64,000 nt of DNA from Candidatus Iainarchaeum sp. GTDB lineage: Archaea > Micrarchaeota > Micrarchaeia > Anstonellales > Bilamarchaeaceae. The DNA is taken from assembly GCA_028714535.1 (NCBI GenBank), contig JAQTME010000003.1, positions 26,570 to 90,569 on the forward strand. The letters are read 5' to 3'. The notes below the pieces were generated by a model. That model searched no databases. It was not told the origin of the DNA and saw only the letters and a list, made by a program, of their open reading frames with translations. This document shows, one piece after another, positions 33,771 through 42,308 of this stretch; positions within the stretch are counted from its first letter, which is position 1; each line of letters starts with the position of its first letter. Position numbers and translations under genes: made by a program.

Positions 33771-34712
33771 TCAGCGCTCCTTTCCGTAGACGTTGCCATA
33801 CATCACATGGTAGTCGTCTATGCGCTCGTCTATCGCTGAATCCGGAGCCACTTCGTCCTGGGCAGCAAAGCCGGCCTTGATAAACAGTTCGCGTATGTGC
33901 GGCCGCGGGACGACAGTCGTCGCCTCCTCTATCATGCCTCCCAGCTCCTGTATCTTCTGGTCGCCCGGATGGAGGTCGCAGCGCACCACGAGCGGGTATT
34001 CCTCTATTGAAATCACCCTGCCCCCCGGCGGCAGGACAGCGTGGAGTTCCTGGAGCGTTCCAAGCTTCCTCTCCAGCCCGCGGAACCAGTGCATGACGTA
34101 TGAGAGTATCAGCGTGTCGGTCTTGTCGCCGTCCTCTACCTCTTTCAGCCGGCTTGCGTCCTTGCATTCAAACCGCACGTTTATCACGGGCTTGCCCCTG
34201 TAAAGGAGCTGCTGGAGGCCCTGCTCGGAGTTCCCGCCCGGGCTGATGCTGAAATCCCCCCTGCTGAGCCTTACCGGCTGCATGTCCAGATCCCCTATCA
34301 GGTCGCCGAGGGTCTCCGCTATGTTTGCCTTTGCCAGCAGGAGCATCTGCGCGGAGAAGTCCAGGCATATGAACGTAAGCGGCTTGCTGAGCTCCCCGTT
34401 TTTGCCAAGTTCGTCTAATATCTCCCTCTGCCTTTCCAGGATGAGCCTGCTCGTCAGGACCGCCGTGCCGCATCCAACCTCGGTGACAACCCTGCCGATG
34501 TATCCCGAATCATGGTATTGCCTGAGCATCCCGGCCGCGATTGCGTGGTGCCCCGCCATCCACTCATCGTAATACTCCGAGAAAGCCGCAGACGCCCTCA
34601 TGATGGTCTCTTCGCTCGGCGGCTTGTTGAGCTTTTTCTGGTATCCGCTGTTTGTTCCAGTTATTATCCTTGGGAGGGGAGCGACTAACTGGATACGGTG
34701 AGTATTAGCCAT
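33771..34712 (-). CDS. SAM-dependent methyltransferase
   Basis: The 313-residue protein has a Rossmann motif I (VTEVGCGTAVLTSRL) and a second acidic strand near ICLDFSAQMLLLAK, typical of class I methyltransferases. A DTLILSYVMHWF segment matches a motif IV region. The ATG is about 27 bp from a TTTTTAAAAC element. The substrate is not apparent. The adjacent gene encodes a second, distant methyltransferase, so the two may share a pathway. Confidence 0.75.
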   Translation of the reverse strand: MANTHRIQLVAPLPRIITGTNSGYQKKLNKPPSEETIMRASAAFSEYYDEWMAGHHAIAAGMLRQYHDSGYIGRVVTEVGCGTAVLTSRLILERQREILDELGKNGELSKPLTFICLDFSAQMLLLAKANIAETLGDLIGDLDMQPVRLSRGDFSISPGGNSEQGLQQLLYRGKPVINVRFECKDASRLKEVEDGDKTDTLILSYVMHWFRGLERKLGTLQELHAVLPPGGRVISIEEYPLVVRCDLHPGDQKIQELGGMIEEATTVVPRPHIRELFIKAGFAAQDEVAPDSAIDERIDDYHVMYGNVYGKER

Positions 34713-34792
34713 ATTACTATATCTTTAACCATTTGTTTTAAAAAGATGCCTGTGGCTGCAGCATAAGATAACGTCGAAAAATAAGCTGCCGA

Positions 34793-35812
34793 CTACGCAT
34801 TGACAGCTTGGAGTTCTGGCCTTTGTTCACGCTCGAGTACTGGCATCCTTTCTGTCTTGCCGATGCGCGGCTTGGTGAAGCACAGGCAGCGCATCTGCGT
34901 GTACGCGCCGGGCCCGAAGCGTTCTGCATCCTCCACGATATCTATCTGCCTGGGCTGGCCGGGCTCGGTAGGGCTGTTCAGGTGCCTTGTCAGCCTTTCC
35001 TGTATGACCTTGTAGCCCCACTGCTTCGTAACGAGCCTTTTGAGATCGTAGCCCATGTCGAACGGCTTGCTTATGTATGCCAGCCTTTTTGCCTTATCCT
35101 CGCCGAGCCGTTTCCCCAAATCTCCCATGTTGAAAGGATAGACGTCAATGATTATGAAGTGCCCGCCCTCCTTCAGCAGGTCAAAGGCGTTGTCAATGGC
35201 CATCTTCCGCCCGGCCGCTATCTGGAACGAGCCCCACCACAGTATGATGTCGAATTCCCTCACGGTTAAAGAGTCCTCCACGAGCTTAGGCTTCGAGAGG
35301 TCGATGCTGATCGGCACGCATCTCGTGCCATCTATGTATTCCGCAAGCGTTGCATCCCTCTTCTTAATCATCCTGGCGGATATCTCATTCGCGTACACCC
35401 TCGCATCTCCGGAGCCGTTCTCAAGCATGTGCTTTGCAACGCCGCCGGTCATGGCAGTGACGTCAAGTATCTTTTTTGCCGTGGCGATGACGCGGTCCAT
35501 GTGCCGCAGCCTTGTCAGGAGGGTCGCAACCGTGGAATATGTGCCGCTTTCAAGCAGGTACCTGTCCAGATTGCCGTTGTCCTTGGCGAGCAGGTCGCCG
35601 GCTTCCCCCCACACCTTCGCGAAGCCGCCCCTGCGCAGTTTGTCGACCTCCATCATCCCGTGGAACGGGTTTATATAGCGCAATGGGGTCGCCGGTTTCG
35701 AATTATAGGCCTTGCGCAGCCCTTCGGCTAGGACGCGGAATTTTATCTTAAAGCGCTCCCTTAATGTGCCCGTCGGCTGAGCAAGTGGGTTCGCTATCGT
35801 CCTCGCCATCAT
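34793..35812 (-). CDS. SAM-dependent methyltransferase-like protein
   Basis: The 339-residue product has a motif I-like KKILDVTAMTGGVAKHML and YANEISARMIKKRD. DIILWWGSFQIAAG occupies the motif IV region and is followed by EGGHFIIIDVYPF. ATG 35812 is favoured since it lies 26 bp from a CTTAAATAG element. The substrate is unknown. It is co-directional with the first methyltransferase. Confidence 0.65.
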   Translation of the reverse strand: MMARTIANPLAQPTGTLRERFKIKFRVLAEGLRKAYNSKPATPLRYINPFHGMMEVDKLRRGGFAKVWGEAGDLLAKDNGNLDRYLLESGTYSTVATLLTRLRHMDRVIATAKKILDVTAMTGGVAKHMLENGSGDARVYANEISARMIKKRDATLAEYIDGTRCVPISIDLSKPKLVEDSLTVREFDIILWWGSFQIAAGRKMAIDNAFDLLKEGGHFIIIDVYPFNMGDLGKRLGEDKAKRLAYISKPFDMGYDLKRLVTKQWGYKVIQERLTRHLNSPTEPGQPRQIDIVEDAERFGPGAYTQMRCLCFTKPRIGKTERMPVLEREQRPELQAVNA

Positions 35813-35871
35813 ATTATTCATCCGCCACACTATTTAAGTGGCTTTCGATGTAACCCTTTGTAAGCGATTTC

Positions 35872-36066
35872 TCAGACACGCGGGTATTTCAGCAGGCTCG
35901 GGATGATGTCCACATGCGCCAGGAACATCCTCCTGCAGCAATACCTGCCCACTCCCAGCTCGTCCAGCGCCACGTCCGGCTTCTTGTCCTTCAGGGACGC
36001 CTTGTACTGGTCGTAGAGGTGCCCGATTACCCCGCCGCACGTAAAACATCTGACAGGAAACTCCAA
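35872..36066 (-). CDS. rpoN: RNA polymerase subunit N (Rpb10)
   Basis: The 64-residue protein has CFTCGGVIG near the N-terminus and RYCCRRMFL later, the four-cysteine zinc site of Rpb10. It follows S9 with a six-base gap, the usual archaeal order. It helps assemble RNA polymerase. Confidence 0.95.
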   Translation of the reverse strand: MEFPVRCFTCGGVIGHLYDQYKASLKDKKPDVALDELGVGRYCCRRMFLAHVDIIPSLLKYPRV

Positions 36067-36071
36067 TCATA

Positions 36072-36713
36072 TCACCTGTAGGATTTCTGGAACCTTGCCC
36101 TTGCCTTGGGCCCGCGGAACTTCTTGGTCTCGACACGCCTGGTGTCTTCGATGACGAGCGAGCGGTCCAGGGCGATGAACTTCTCCCTGAGGTTGAGCTG
36201 GTCGAAATAGAGCACGAGCGCGTTTGCTATCGCGGTCCTCGCCGCCTGCGCCTGGCCCATCATGCCGCCGCCGTTAACGCTCACTGATATGTCTATGCCA
36301 GTGGCCTCTGCGCCGACGTAACGGACCGGCTCCCTGATTATCTCCCTTACGAACGGGTTTGACAGTGAAGAAAGGTTCATGTGGTTTATCCTTATCATGC
36401 CCTTGCCGGGCTTTATGGTGGCCCTGGCCACGCTCTCCTTCCTCTTTCCCCTTGCTACGAACGCGCGCGTTTTCTTTTCCGCCCTCTTTTTCTTCTTCGG
36501 TGCTGCCTTGGCTTCTGGTTTGGCCTCTGCCGGCGCTGCGTGCGGCTCAGGCCTCTTTTCCTCTGCCTTCTTCGCTTCCGGCTTCGGCGCAGCTTTGGCT
36601 TCCTCTGCCTTGTGGGCCTTGGGCTCCTCTTTCACAGGGGCCTTCGCCTCCTCCTTCTTCGCCGCGGGCTTCTTTCCGCGCGCCTTCCTGTCGTCCTTTT
36701 TCTCTTCAGCCAT
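36072..36713 (-). CDS. rps9: Ribosomal protein uS9 with long Lys/Ala/Glu extension
   Basis: The 213-residue protein carries a normal S9 domain (FVARGKRKESVARATIKPGKG, ending in RFQKSYR) preceded by about 80 residues of Lys, Ala, Glu and Pro with no fixed structure. Archaeal S9 is usually about 135 residues, so the extension is unusual. Its low-complexity tail may bind rRNA or other cell components. The ATG at 36713 is one of several closely spaced starts after the L13 stop. Confidence 0.95.
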   Translation of the reverse strand: MAEEKKDDRKARGKKPAAKKEEAKAPVKEEPKAHKAEEAKAAPKPEAKKAEEKRPEPHAAPAEAKPEAKAAPKKKKRAEKKTRAFVARGKRKESVARATIKPGKGMIRINHMNLSSLSNPFVREIIREPVRYVGAEATGIDISVSVNGGGMMGQAQAARTAIANALVLYFDQLNLREKFIALDRSLVIEDTRRVETKKFRGPKARARFQKSYR

Positions 36714-36718
36714 AATCA

Positions 36719-37135
36719 TCAACCCGTGTACCCTATGCTCCTGCAGAGCTCATGAATGGTAATGTGCTTTGACACGCCGTCGAACGTCGCGTTCTCCAGC
36801 TTGAGGTTCTCCTTGAGGTTCTTGGGGTTGCCGGTGTAGACCTTCAGCCTGTGGAGCGCTTCCGTGCCGCGCAGGGTCTTCCTCGGAAGCATGCCGCGCA
36901 CCATCCTCTTCACGAGCATGTGCGGCACTCTGGACCATACCGGCGAGCGCTCGGGGGTCCCCTTGTGCTTTATGGTCCTCTTGACCTTGTAGCGCCCGGA
37001 TATCTGCACCGGGTTGCCCCTTATGACAAGCTTCTCGGCGTTTATGAGGTGTACCTCCTCGCCGAGCATGAGCTTCTTCGCGAGCTGGCTCGCGAGCCTT
37101 CCGAACACCATGTTAGTTCCGTCTATCACAAGCAT
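36719..37135 (-). CDS. rpl13: Ribosomal protein uL13
   Basis: The 138-residue protein begins MLVIDGTNMVFGRLASQLAK and has GMLPRKTLRGTEALHRLKVYTG. A GTG at 37144 is an alternative start. It binds 23S rRNA in the 50S subunit. It sits between L18e and S9, the standard operon order. Confidence 0.93.
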   Translation of the reverse strand: MLVIDGTNMVFGRLASQLAKKLMLGEEVHLINAEKLVIRGNPVQISGRYKVKRTIKHKGTPERSPVWSRVPHMLVKRMVRGMLPRKTLRGTEALHRLKVYTGNPKNLKENLKLENATFDGVSKHITIHELCRSIGYTG

Positions 37136-37140
37136 GACAA

Positions 37141-37482
37141 TCACTTCAGGATCACGATTCCCCTTCCGTCGGGGTTTGCCTTGTGCAGGCTCTCTATGGT
37201 CACTGCCTTGCCGCCCGCAGCTCCGATGAGCTTGCGCGCGCTCCCGCTGAACGAGAACGCCGCTACGGTGAGCTTCTTCGAGATCGCGCCTGCGCCCAGC
37301 ACCTTGCCGGGGACGAGCACGGTCGCGTCGTCGCTGGCGTACTGCTCGAGCTTGCTGAGGTTGACCTCCGCCTTCTGCCTCTTCGGGCGCGACAGCTCGC
37401 CTGCCACCTTCTTCCAGAGGGGTTTTTCCGATTTCATCAAACTCTCTATCAAAGAGAGAAGTACCTGGTTGTCTTTCTTCAT
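37141..37482 (-). CDS. rpl18e: Ribosomal protein eL18
   Basis: The 113-residue protein has KSEKPLWKKVAGELSRPKR and VPGKVLGAGAISKKLTVAAFSFS. The ATG at 37482 follows AGGTGG. It is the first gene of the L18e-L13-S9-rpoN operon; a TTTTAAAA element near 37560 is the likely promoter. Confidence 0.93.
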   Translation of the reverse strand: MKKDNQVLLSLIESLMKSEKPLWKKVAGELSRPKRQKAEVNLSKLEQYASDDATVLVPGKVLGAGAISKKLTVAAFSFSGSARKLIGAAGGKAVTIESLHKANPDGRGIVILK

Positions 37483-37576
37483 TTCGCCACCTTGGCTCGC
37501 CCCCGAATTGCGTCGGGAACTAATCAATGAGCGTTAGTAATAACATTGGGGAAGATTTTAAAAGGGTGGAGGTGGC

Positions 37577-37595
37577 CGCAGCGGAAGCCGCTGCG
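37577..37595. other. Perfect 8-bp hairpin in the rpl18e upstream region
   Basis: CGCAGCGG-AAG-CCGCTGCG is a perfect 8-bp stem with a three-base loop. It lies between the rpl18e promoter and the 3' end of the next upstream minus-strand gene. It could be a terminator or a protein-binding site. Confidence 0.35.
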
Positions 37596-37626
37596 ACGCG
37601 CCATCCCTGTAAAAAGAAAGGAAGAT

Positions 37627-38013
37627 TCAGTCCGGCTTTGCCAGCTTGTACACCGCTTTCAGGGCCACGATGAACGCCGCCGGCGAGATGAACGCCACTA
37701 GCGTGCCCGTGAAGCTTGCTATGAGCGCAGCCAGGGTGTTGCCAGCCGTCCCGAACAGGCCCAGCGTCGCCGCCAGGAGCGTGTTCCAGGACGTTGTCGC
37801 CAGGAGCAGTGCGATTGACGCTATAAGGAAGCCGTTGACCTCCTTCTCCTGGATGTTCGCCACGCCCACGACCACACCGAGTATGAACAGGAGCGCTATC
37901 AGCAACGGCATGATGACCACCGGTACGAACGGGGACATCACGCTGATCACCAATGCCAAAATTACGCCACCGAGGAATGCGTATTCCCCGTAATTGACCG
38001 TTTTACTTGCCAT
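37627..38013 (-). CDS. Small polytopic membrane protein
   Basis: The 128-residue product has four hydrophobic segments and short polar ends. ATG 38013 was chosen since GAGGTGAT precedes it by about nine bases; an ATTTATAAATG element lies farther upstream. I do not recognise the family. Confidence 0.6.
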   Translation of the reverse strand: MASKTVNYGEYAFLGGVILALVISVMSPFVPVVIMPLLIALLFILGVVVGVANIQEKEVNGFLIASIALLLATTSWNTLLAATLGLFGTAGNTLAALIASFTGTLVAFISPAAFIVALKAVYKLAKPD

Positions 38014-38155
38014 ATTGTGTATCACCTCATATGGGAGTGGATTGGCTAATCTGCTCTTTATTTATAAATGTGCCATATGCCCCTTCGTCATCTGCCTGAG
38101 AAAACCACAGGATTAGCGTATTTTAACTGACGTTTATACTTCCATTACGACAACT

Positions 38156-38446
38156 TTACCTGCGCGCACTCTCCAGCTCGCAGCTGTGGTTGAACGCCCT
38201 CCAGTTCCGTTCCCGTACCGCATCATCCCCGCGTGCCGCCTGACGGCAGATCTCCAGTTGCCTGCATGCAGGGCTGGGCTCGCGTTGCACATCAAGAAGC
38301 GTCTGCCTCAGCTCGTTCAGCCGCCTCTCCCTCTCATGAGAGTTCGCACCAGAAAGTTGCTTGGCATCGCCTTTAGCCGGCTGCGCAGCCCTCTTGAACA
38401 AATGCATGCACTGCCATCGGCAGCAATGGATAAAATCCTTTGTCAT
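38156..38446 (-). CDS. Possible small protein coupled to the UbiA gene
   Basis: The 96-residue frame starts with ATG overlapping the UbiA stop (ATGA), suggesting coupling. It is Arg, Glu and Cys rich and helical after residue 30. If it is not a gene, the interval from 38014 to 38442 holds only the promoter of the 38013 gene and no other gene I can support. Confidence 0.4.
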   Translation of the reverse strand: MTKDFIHCCRWQCMHLFKRAAQPAKGDAKQLSGANSHERERRLNELRQTLLDVQREPSPACRQLEICRQAARGDDAVRERNWRAFNHSCELESARR

Positions 38447-39282
38447 AGGGCTGCGACGAGGTAGCCGAGCATGCCGAGCGCGAACGCGGCGAGGGACGCG
38501 TCCCTTGCGAACTTGAACGCGCCCTGCGCTGCGAGCCTGTAGCAGACTAAAAGAATCAGCGCGTCGGCTGCGATGATGGGCGCGCCCGAGAGCGGCGTGA
38601 ACCTGATTCCTGCAAGGAACGGGAGCGCGCTCAGCGGGATGAAAAGCAGGTAGAGCGCGATCGCCATCCAGAGCGATGCCTCCTTCCCTATCATCACCGG
38701 CAGCGTCCGCGAGCCGCGCGCGGCCACGTCGCCCTCGACGTCCTGTATTGACTTTATTATCTCGCGGGCGAGGCCTGCGACGAAGCCGAGGAGCGCGAGC
38801 GCGAGGTTGGCAGGGGCGAGCGCTGCCGAAACCACGTAGTTGCCGAACACGAACGGCACCGCCATGGTGAGCGCTATGTAGGCGTTGCCTGCAAGCGGCA
38901 GGTCCTTGAGCTTCCAGTTGTACGCTATCGCGAGCGCGTTGAAGACCAATGCGATGATGAACGCTGGCGTGTTGATGAGATACGCTAGTGCTGTGGCGAG
39001 CGCCATGCATATGAACGAGAGCCACAACGCGAACGTGGGCGAGATCGTGCCCTTGACGAGCGGCCTGTCTTTTTTCCTGTTCAGCCTGTCAGTCTCCATG
39101 TCAAGGTAGTCGTTGAGCGCGAACGAGCCCATCTCGCTGAGGATGGGCACCAGCAGGGAGATTGCAAGCACGATGCCGGCGGGCAGCCCGCCTGCTACCG
39201 CCTCGGCGATGAGGACCGCGAACGCCAGCATGAGCGCATGCTCGAAGCGCGTGAGCCTGTACAGCTCCAGCAGGAATCCCAT
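38443..39282 (-). CDS. UbiA-type prenyltransferase, probably DGGGP synthase
   Basis: The 279-residue protein has eight to nine hydrophobic segments and two Asp-rich motifs, NDYLDMETDRLN and KSIQDVEGD, for Mg and pyrophosphate binding. In archaea such enzymes add the second geranylgeranyl chain to geranylgeranylglyceryl phosphate, giving DGGGP, the substrate of CarS. Other UbiA enzymes (quinones) cannot be excluded by eye. The ATG lies 26 bp from TTATAAAAA. Confidence 0.82.
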   Translation of the reverse strand: MGFLLELYRLTRFEHALMLAFAVLIAEAVAGGLPAGIVLAISLLVPILSEMGSFALNDYLDMETDRLNRKKDRPLVKGTISPTFALWLSFICMALATALAYLINTPAFIIALVFNALAIAYNWKLKDLPLAGNAYIALTMAVPFVFGNYVVSAALAPANLALALLGFVAGLAREIIKSIQDVEGDVAARGSRTLPVMIGKEASLWMAIALYLLFIPLSALPFLAGIRFTPLSGAPIIAADALILLVCYRLAAQGAFKFARDASLAAFALGMLGYLVAAL

Positions 39283-39357
39283 GGCATGAGTTTGGAGCGC
39301 TGCCTTATAAAAATGCCGGAACCGCAGCTATATTATACCTGCCTCCCAATCCCCATC

Positions 39358-40302
39358 ATGCCAGAGAAATACGGCGTCGAGCTCATCACGCCTTCAGCCA
39401 AGGAGAAGCTGATGAAGGGGCTCTATTCGCCGCAGCTCTACGAGCGCAAGGCGGTCATACACGGAACGTGCGTCAAGCTGTTCACGGACAGCCACGAGTT
39501 CAAGGACATGTGGGAGGACAACTTCGACCTCATGCCGGACTGGATACGGCCGCACGCCCGGCTGTTCGCTGTGAAGGGCAAAAGGCTGCGCGTGCGCTAC
39601 GAGCCGGCGTCCAAGACCGCCATAGTCGAGGGCTGCAATTACTACGGCTGGGTGAAGAGCATCGCGCTCGCCATCGTCGCGGATTTCCTGGAGGACTTCA
39701 TGTCCGAGCACCGACGCTATTCAGTGCACGGCTCGTTCATAGACATGCACGGCCGCGGCGTGGCTGTCATCGGCCCGCCAGGCAGCGGCAAGACCACGCT
39801 CACCTACGGCCTGCTGCTCGACCGGAAGTTCAATTTCCTGACCGACGACTGGTTCTTCGTGCGGCTGGCCGACAGCGACACGCTCGTGTATTCGTCCGAG
39901 AAGAACTCCTACATACGCGCAGACATGGCGAAGAGCTGGCCGCAGTACCGCGAAAAGCTGAAGGGGATGAGGATGGACGCACGGGAGCGCGCGATAGTCG
40001 ACGTCCGCCGGCTCGTTGGCGGCGAGAGGATACGCACCGATTCCACGCTGGCGCTCACGGTGCTGCTGACGCGGGACAAAAAACTGCCGCCCCTCGCCAG
40101 GCTCGCGCCCAAGGAGGCGCTGGCGTTCATGCTGAAGAACGATTTCTGCAACCCGCACCAGCTGGTGCGCAGCAGGGCGAAGATGGCCAAGCGCAGGGAG
40201 TTCTTCCGCGACCTGTTCTCCCGCGCGCCGGTCTGGCTGCTGAACACCATAGAGACGCCGCAGCAGTCCCTGGATAGGCTAAAAAAGCTGACCGGACAAT
40301 GA
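39358..40302 (+). CDS. HPr kinase-like P-loop protein
   Basis: The 314-residue product has a Walker A, GPPGSGKTT, at about residues 139-147, preceded by SFIDMHGRGVAVIG and followed by NFLTDDWFFVRL, matching the HPr kinase/PEP carboxykinase-like P-loop arrangement. There is no HPr in the window. The ATG is 26-27 bp after CTATATTATA, indicating leaderless transcription. It may phosphorylate a protein or small molecule; the substrate is unknown. Followed closely by agmatinase. Confidence 0.7.
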   Translation: MPEKYGVELITPSAKEKLMKGLYSPQLYERKAVIHGTCVKLFTDSHEFKDMWEDNFDLMPDWIRPHARLFAVKGKRLRVRYEPASKTAIVEGCNYYGWVKSIALAIVADFLEDFMSEHRRYSVHGSFIDMHGRGVAVIGPPGSGKTTLTYGLLLDRKFNFLTDDWFFVRLADSDTLVYSSEKNSYIRADMAKSWPQYREKLKGMRMDARERAIVDVRRLVGGERIRTDSTLALTVLLTRDKKLPPLARLAPKEALAFMLKNDFCNPHQLVRSRAKMAKRREFFRDLFSRAPVWLLNTIETPQQSLDRLKKLTGQ

Positions 40303-40308
40303 TTGTGC

Positions 40309-41178
40309 ATGGCTTTCACACACATACGCGCACCGTACGCTTTCATGGGCTACCAGTGCCCCATGGAAGAGAGCAAGGCAGCGGTCATGCCGGTGCCATA
40401 CGATGCAACGACGTCGTTCAAGGCAGGCACCCGCGAGGGCCCGCACGCGATAATATTCGCCAGCAGGCAGGTGGAGTTCTTCGACCGGGAGCTCGGCCGC
40501 GACGTGGCAGAGGAGGTCGGCATCCATACGCTCCCTGAGATGGAGCCCGACCTGGGCTCCGCGGAAAAGACCGTCAGGCGCGTGCAGGAGATGGCCGAGG
40601 ACGTCATCGGCCAGGGCAAGTTCCCGATAATGTTCGGCGGCGAGCATTCTGTGAGCGCCGGCGTGGTCGCCGCGCTGGCGAAAAAATACAAGAACCTCTC
40701 AGTCCTGCAGATCGACGCTCACGCGGATTTGCGCGACGAGTACGAAGGCACGAAGTTCAACCACGCCTGCGCCATGCGCAGGATTCGCGACCATGTCAAG
40801 ACCGCCGTTCAGGTCGGCATCCGCAGCGTGTGCCGCGAGGAGCTCGACTACATAAAGAAGGCCAGGCTCGACGACTGCATCCACTGGGGCGCGGAATTCG
40901 ACACGGCCGAGGTCCTTTCGCACCTGACCGACACGGTCTATGTCACCATAGACCTGGACGGCTTCGACCCGTCCGAATGCCCGGGCGTGGGGACGCCGGA
41001 GCCCGGCGGCCTGAAATGGCTGCAGGTGCTGAAGCTGCTGCGCGAGGTTTCGCAGAAAAAGAAGATTGTCGGTTTCGACATCATGGAGCTCATGCCCATA
41101 CCGAACACCGTCCAGTCCGAATTCTTCGCCGCCAAGCTGGCGTACAAGCTGCTGGGCTACTCGTTCTTCAGGGGCTGA
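40309..41178 (+). CDS. speB: Agmatinase / arginase family (ureohydrolase)
   Basis: The 289-residue protein has the ureohydrolase metal motifs FGGEHS, IDAHADLRDEY and IDLDGFDP. Agmatinase turns agmatine into putrescine and urea for polyamine synthesis. The archaeal ATG at 40309 is preferred to upstream TTG. The binuclear Mn site residues are all present. Arginase or another ureohydrolase cannot be fully excluded. Confidence 0.9.
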   Translation: MAFTHIRAPYAFMGYQCPMEESKAAVMPVPYDATTSFKAGTREGPHAIIFASRQVEFFDRELGRDVAEEVGIHTLPEMEPDLGSAEKTVRRVQEMAEDVIGQGKFPIMFGGEHSVSAGVVAALAKKYKNLSVLQIDAHADLRDEYEGTKFNHACAMRRIRDHVKTAVQVGIRSVCREELDYIKKARLDDCIHWGAEFDTAEVLSHLTDTVYVTIDLDGFDPSECPGVGTPEPGGLKWLQVLKLLREVSQKKKIVGFDIMELMPIPNTVQSEFFAAKLAYKLLGYSFFRG

Positions 41179-41233
41179 GCGCTTCCAGGAAAATTCTTAA
41201 ATCTTGTCCGGCCAGGCTGAACAGGTGATATCC

Positions 41234-41473
41234 TTGGCTAAAGAAATGGGAAAAGGAATGACGTGCGGCTGCGGCACCTGCATGGGCCGGGTATGCGGTT
41301 CCATAACAGGCTTATTGGTGCTGGTGTCCGGCCTGGCATTCGTGGCGTCCGCGCAGGTTGCCGCGTTAATCAACGCGCAGGACGTAATGATAGCCGGCGC
41401 CGCATTGGCGCTTGCCGGCTTGAGCCTGCTCATCCACGCCCTGGGCTTGTGCCCCCTGTGCAAGGGGAAGTAA
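41234..41473 (+). CDS. Small Cys-rich membrane protein
   Basis: About 79 residues with CGCGTCMG near the N-terminus, two hydrophobic segments and a C-terminal CPLC. A TTG at 41234 preceded by GGTGAT is the best start; an ATG at 41246 is an alternative. The cysteines at both ends suggest metal binding or disulfides. Family unknown. Confidence 0.5.
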   Translation: MAKEMGKGMTCGCGTCMGRVCGSITGLLVLVSGLAFVASAQVAALINAQDVMIAGAALALAGLSLLIHALGLCPLCKGK

Positions 41474-41489
41474 AGCGCAAGGGCGTTTC

Positions 41490-42248
41490 TTAGTCCTTCA
41501 GGTGCGCGCGCAGGTAGTCTTCCACGTGCTCCTGGAACTGGCGGTTCGACGCGTAGCCGAACTGCTCGTGCAGCTGCAGCAGGTACGGGTGCGGGGCGAA
41601 GTGAGGCACGGTTATCGCATAGCCCTCCATGTCCATGGAGCCGGCCTTCATGCTGGCGCCGCCGTATTTGCCATATACCTCCCTGAACCTCGAGGACTGG
41701 GCGACCTGCTCCTTGGACACTATCCTGCCCGCGACCTTCTGGTGCACGAACGAGAACGCGACCCTCTTCTTCTCGGCCTTTCCGGTCAGCAGGTTGAGCA
41801 TGGGCTTTTCCACGTCCGCCGATATCCGTATCTCTGCCTCTCCTGCCGCCGTGCTGTATTCTCCCCTCTCCAGGTGGAGCAGGAGGAAGGAGGTGAAGAA
41901 CTCGCCGGCGTCCCTGAAGCTCACCGATTTCGAAAATACCATCAGCCTGCCGCCCGCGAAGAACAACGAGCGCATGGCCCCGTGCGCGAACGAGTTGCCC
42001 AGGCGCTCGCCGTCGATGCTGAGGTTCTGGAAGTAGTTGTTGGGCACCGCGTAGGCCGCGCGGGCCTCGAACATCGGGTAATCCAGCCTCACGGGCCAGT
42101 CCACTGACGAATGGATGCTTTTCGTTATCGCGGGGAACAGCGCGGCCATCTCCCTGCTGTAGGCCATGCGGGCCTTGTCCTCCTCAAGCATCTTCGCGAC
42201 CAGCGCCCCGTATTCCGGCGCCTTCGCCCTTTCGCAGACGTTGCACAT
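41490..42248 (-). CDS. Hypothetical protein with N-terminal Cys pair
   Basis: The 252-residue product starts MCNVCERAKAPEYG, which looks like a metal-binding or regulatory site. The ATG at 42248 lies 26-27 bp from the shared A/T element near 42275. No other motif is visible and no membrane segment is apparent. Confidence 0.65.
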   Translation of the reverse strand: MCNVCERAKAPEYGALVAKMLEEDKARMAYSREMAALFPAITKSIHSSVDWPVRLDYPMFEARAAYAVPNNYFQNLSIDGERLGNSFAHGAMRSLFFAGGRLMVFSKSVSFRDAGEFFTSFLLLHLERGEYSTAAGEAEIRISADVEKPMLNLLTGKAEKKRVAFSFVHQKVAGRIVSKEQVAQSSRFREVYGKYGGASMKAGSMDMEGYAITVPHFAPHPYLLQLHEQFGYASNRQFQEHVEDYLRAHLKD

Positions 42249-42270
42249 CGGAAAACAAACCACCGACCTG

Positions 42271-42278
42271 ATTTTTAA
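42271..42278. promoter_or_regulatory. Shared A/T element between two divergent genes
   Basis: A TTTTTAAT stretch lies within the 60-bp gap between ATGs at 42248 (minus) and 42309 (plus). Its centre is about 27 and 34 bp from them. Confidence 0.4.
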
Positions 42279-42308
42279 TCCTAACTTCCCAAGTATCACT
42301 TGAATTCT

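Noticed and set aside
36072-36713. Frameshift or misassembly producing the S9 extension
   Set aside because: The frame is continuous, codon use is normal and the Lys/Ala/Glu pattern resembles other ribosomal tails here.
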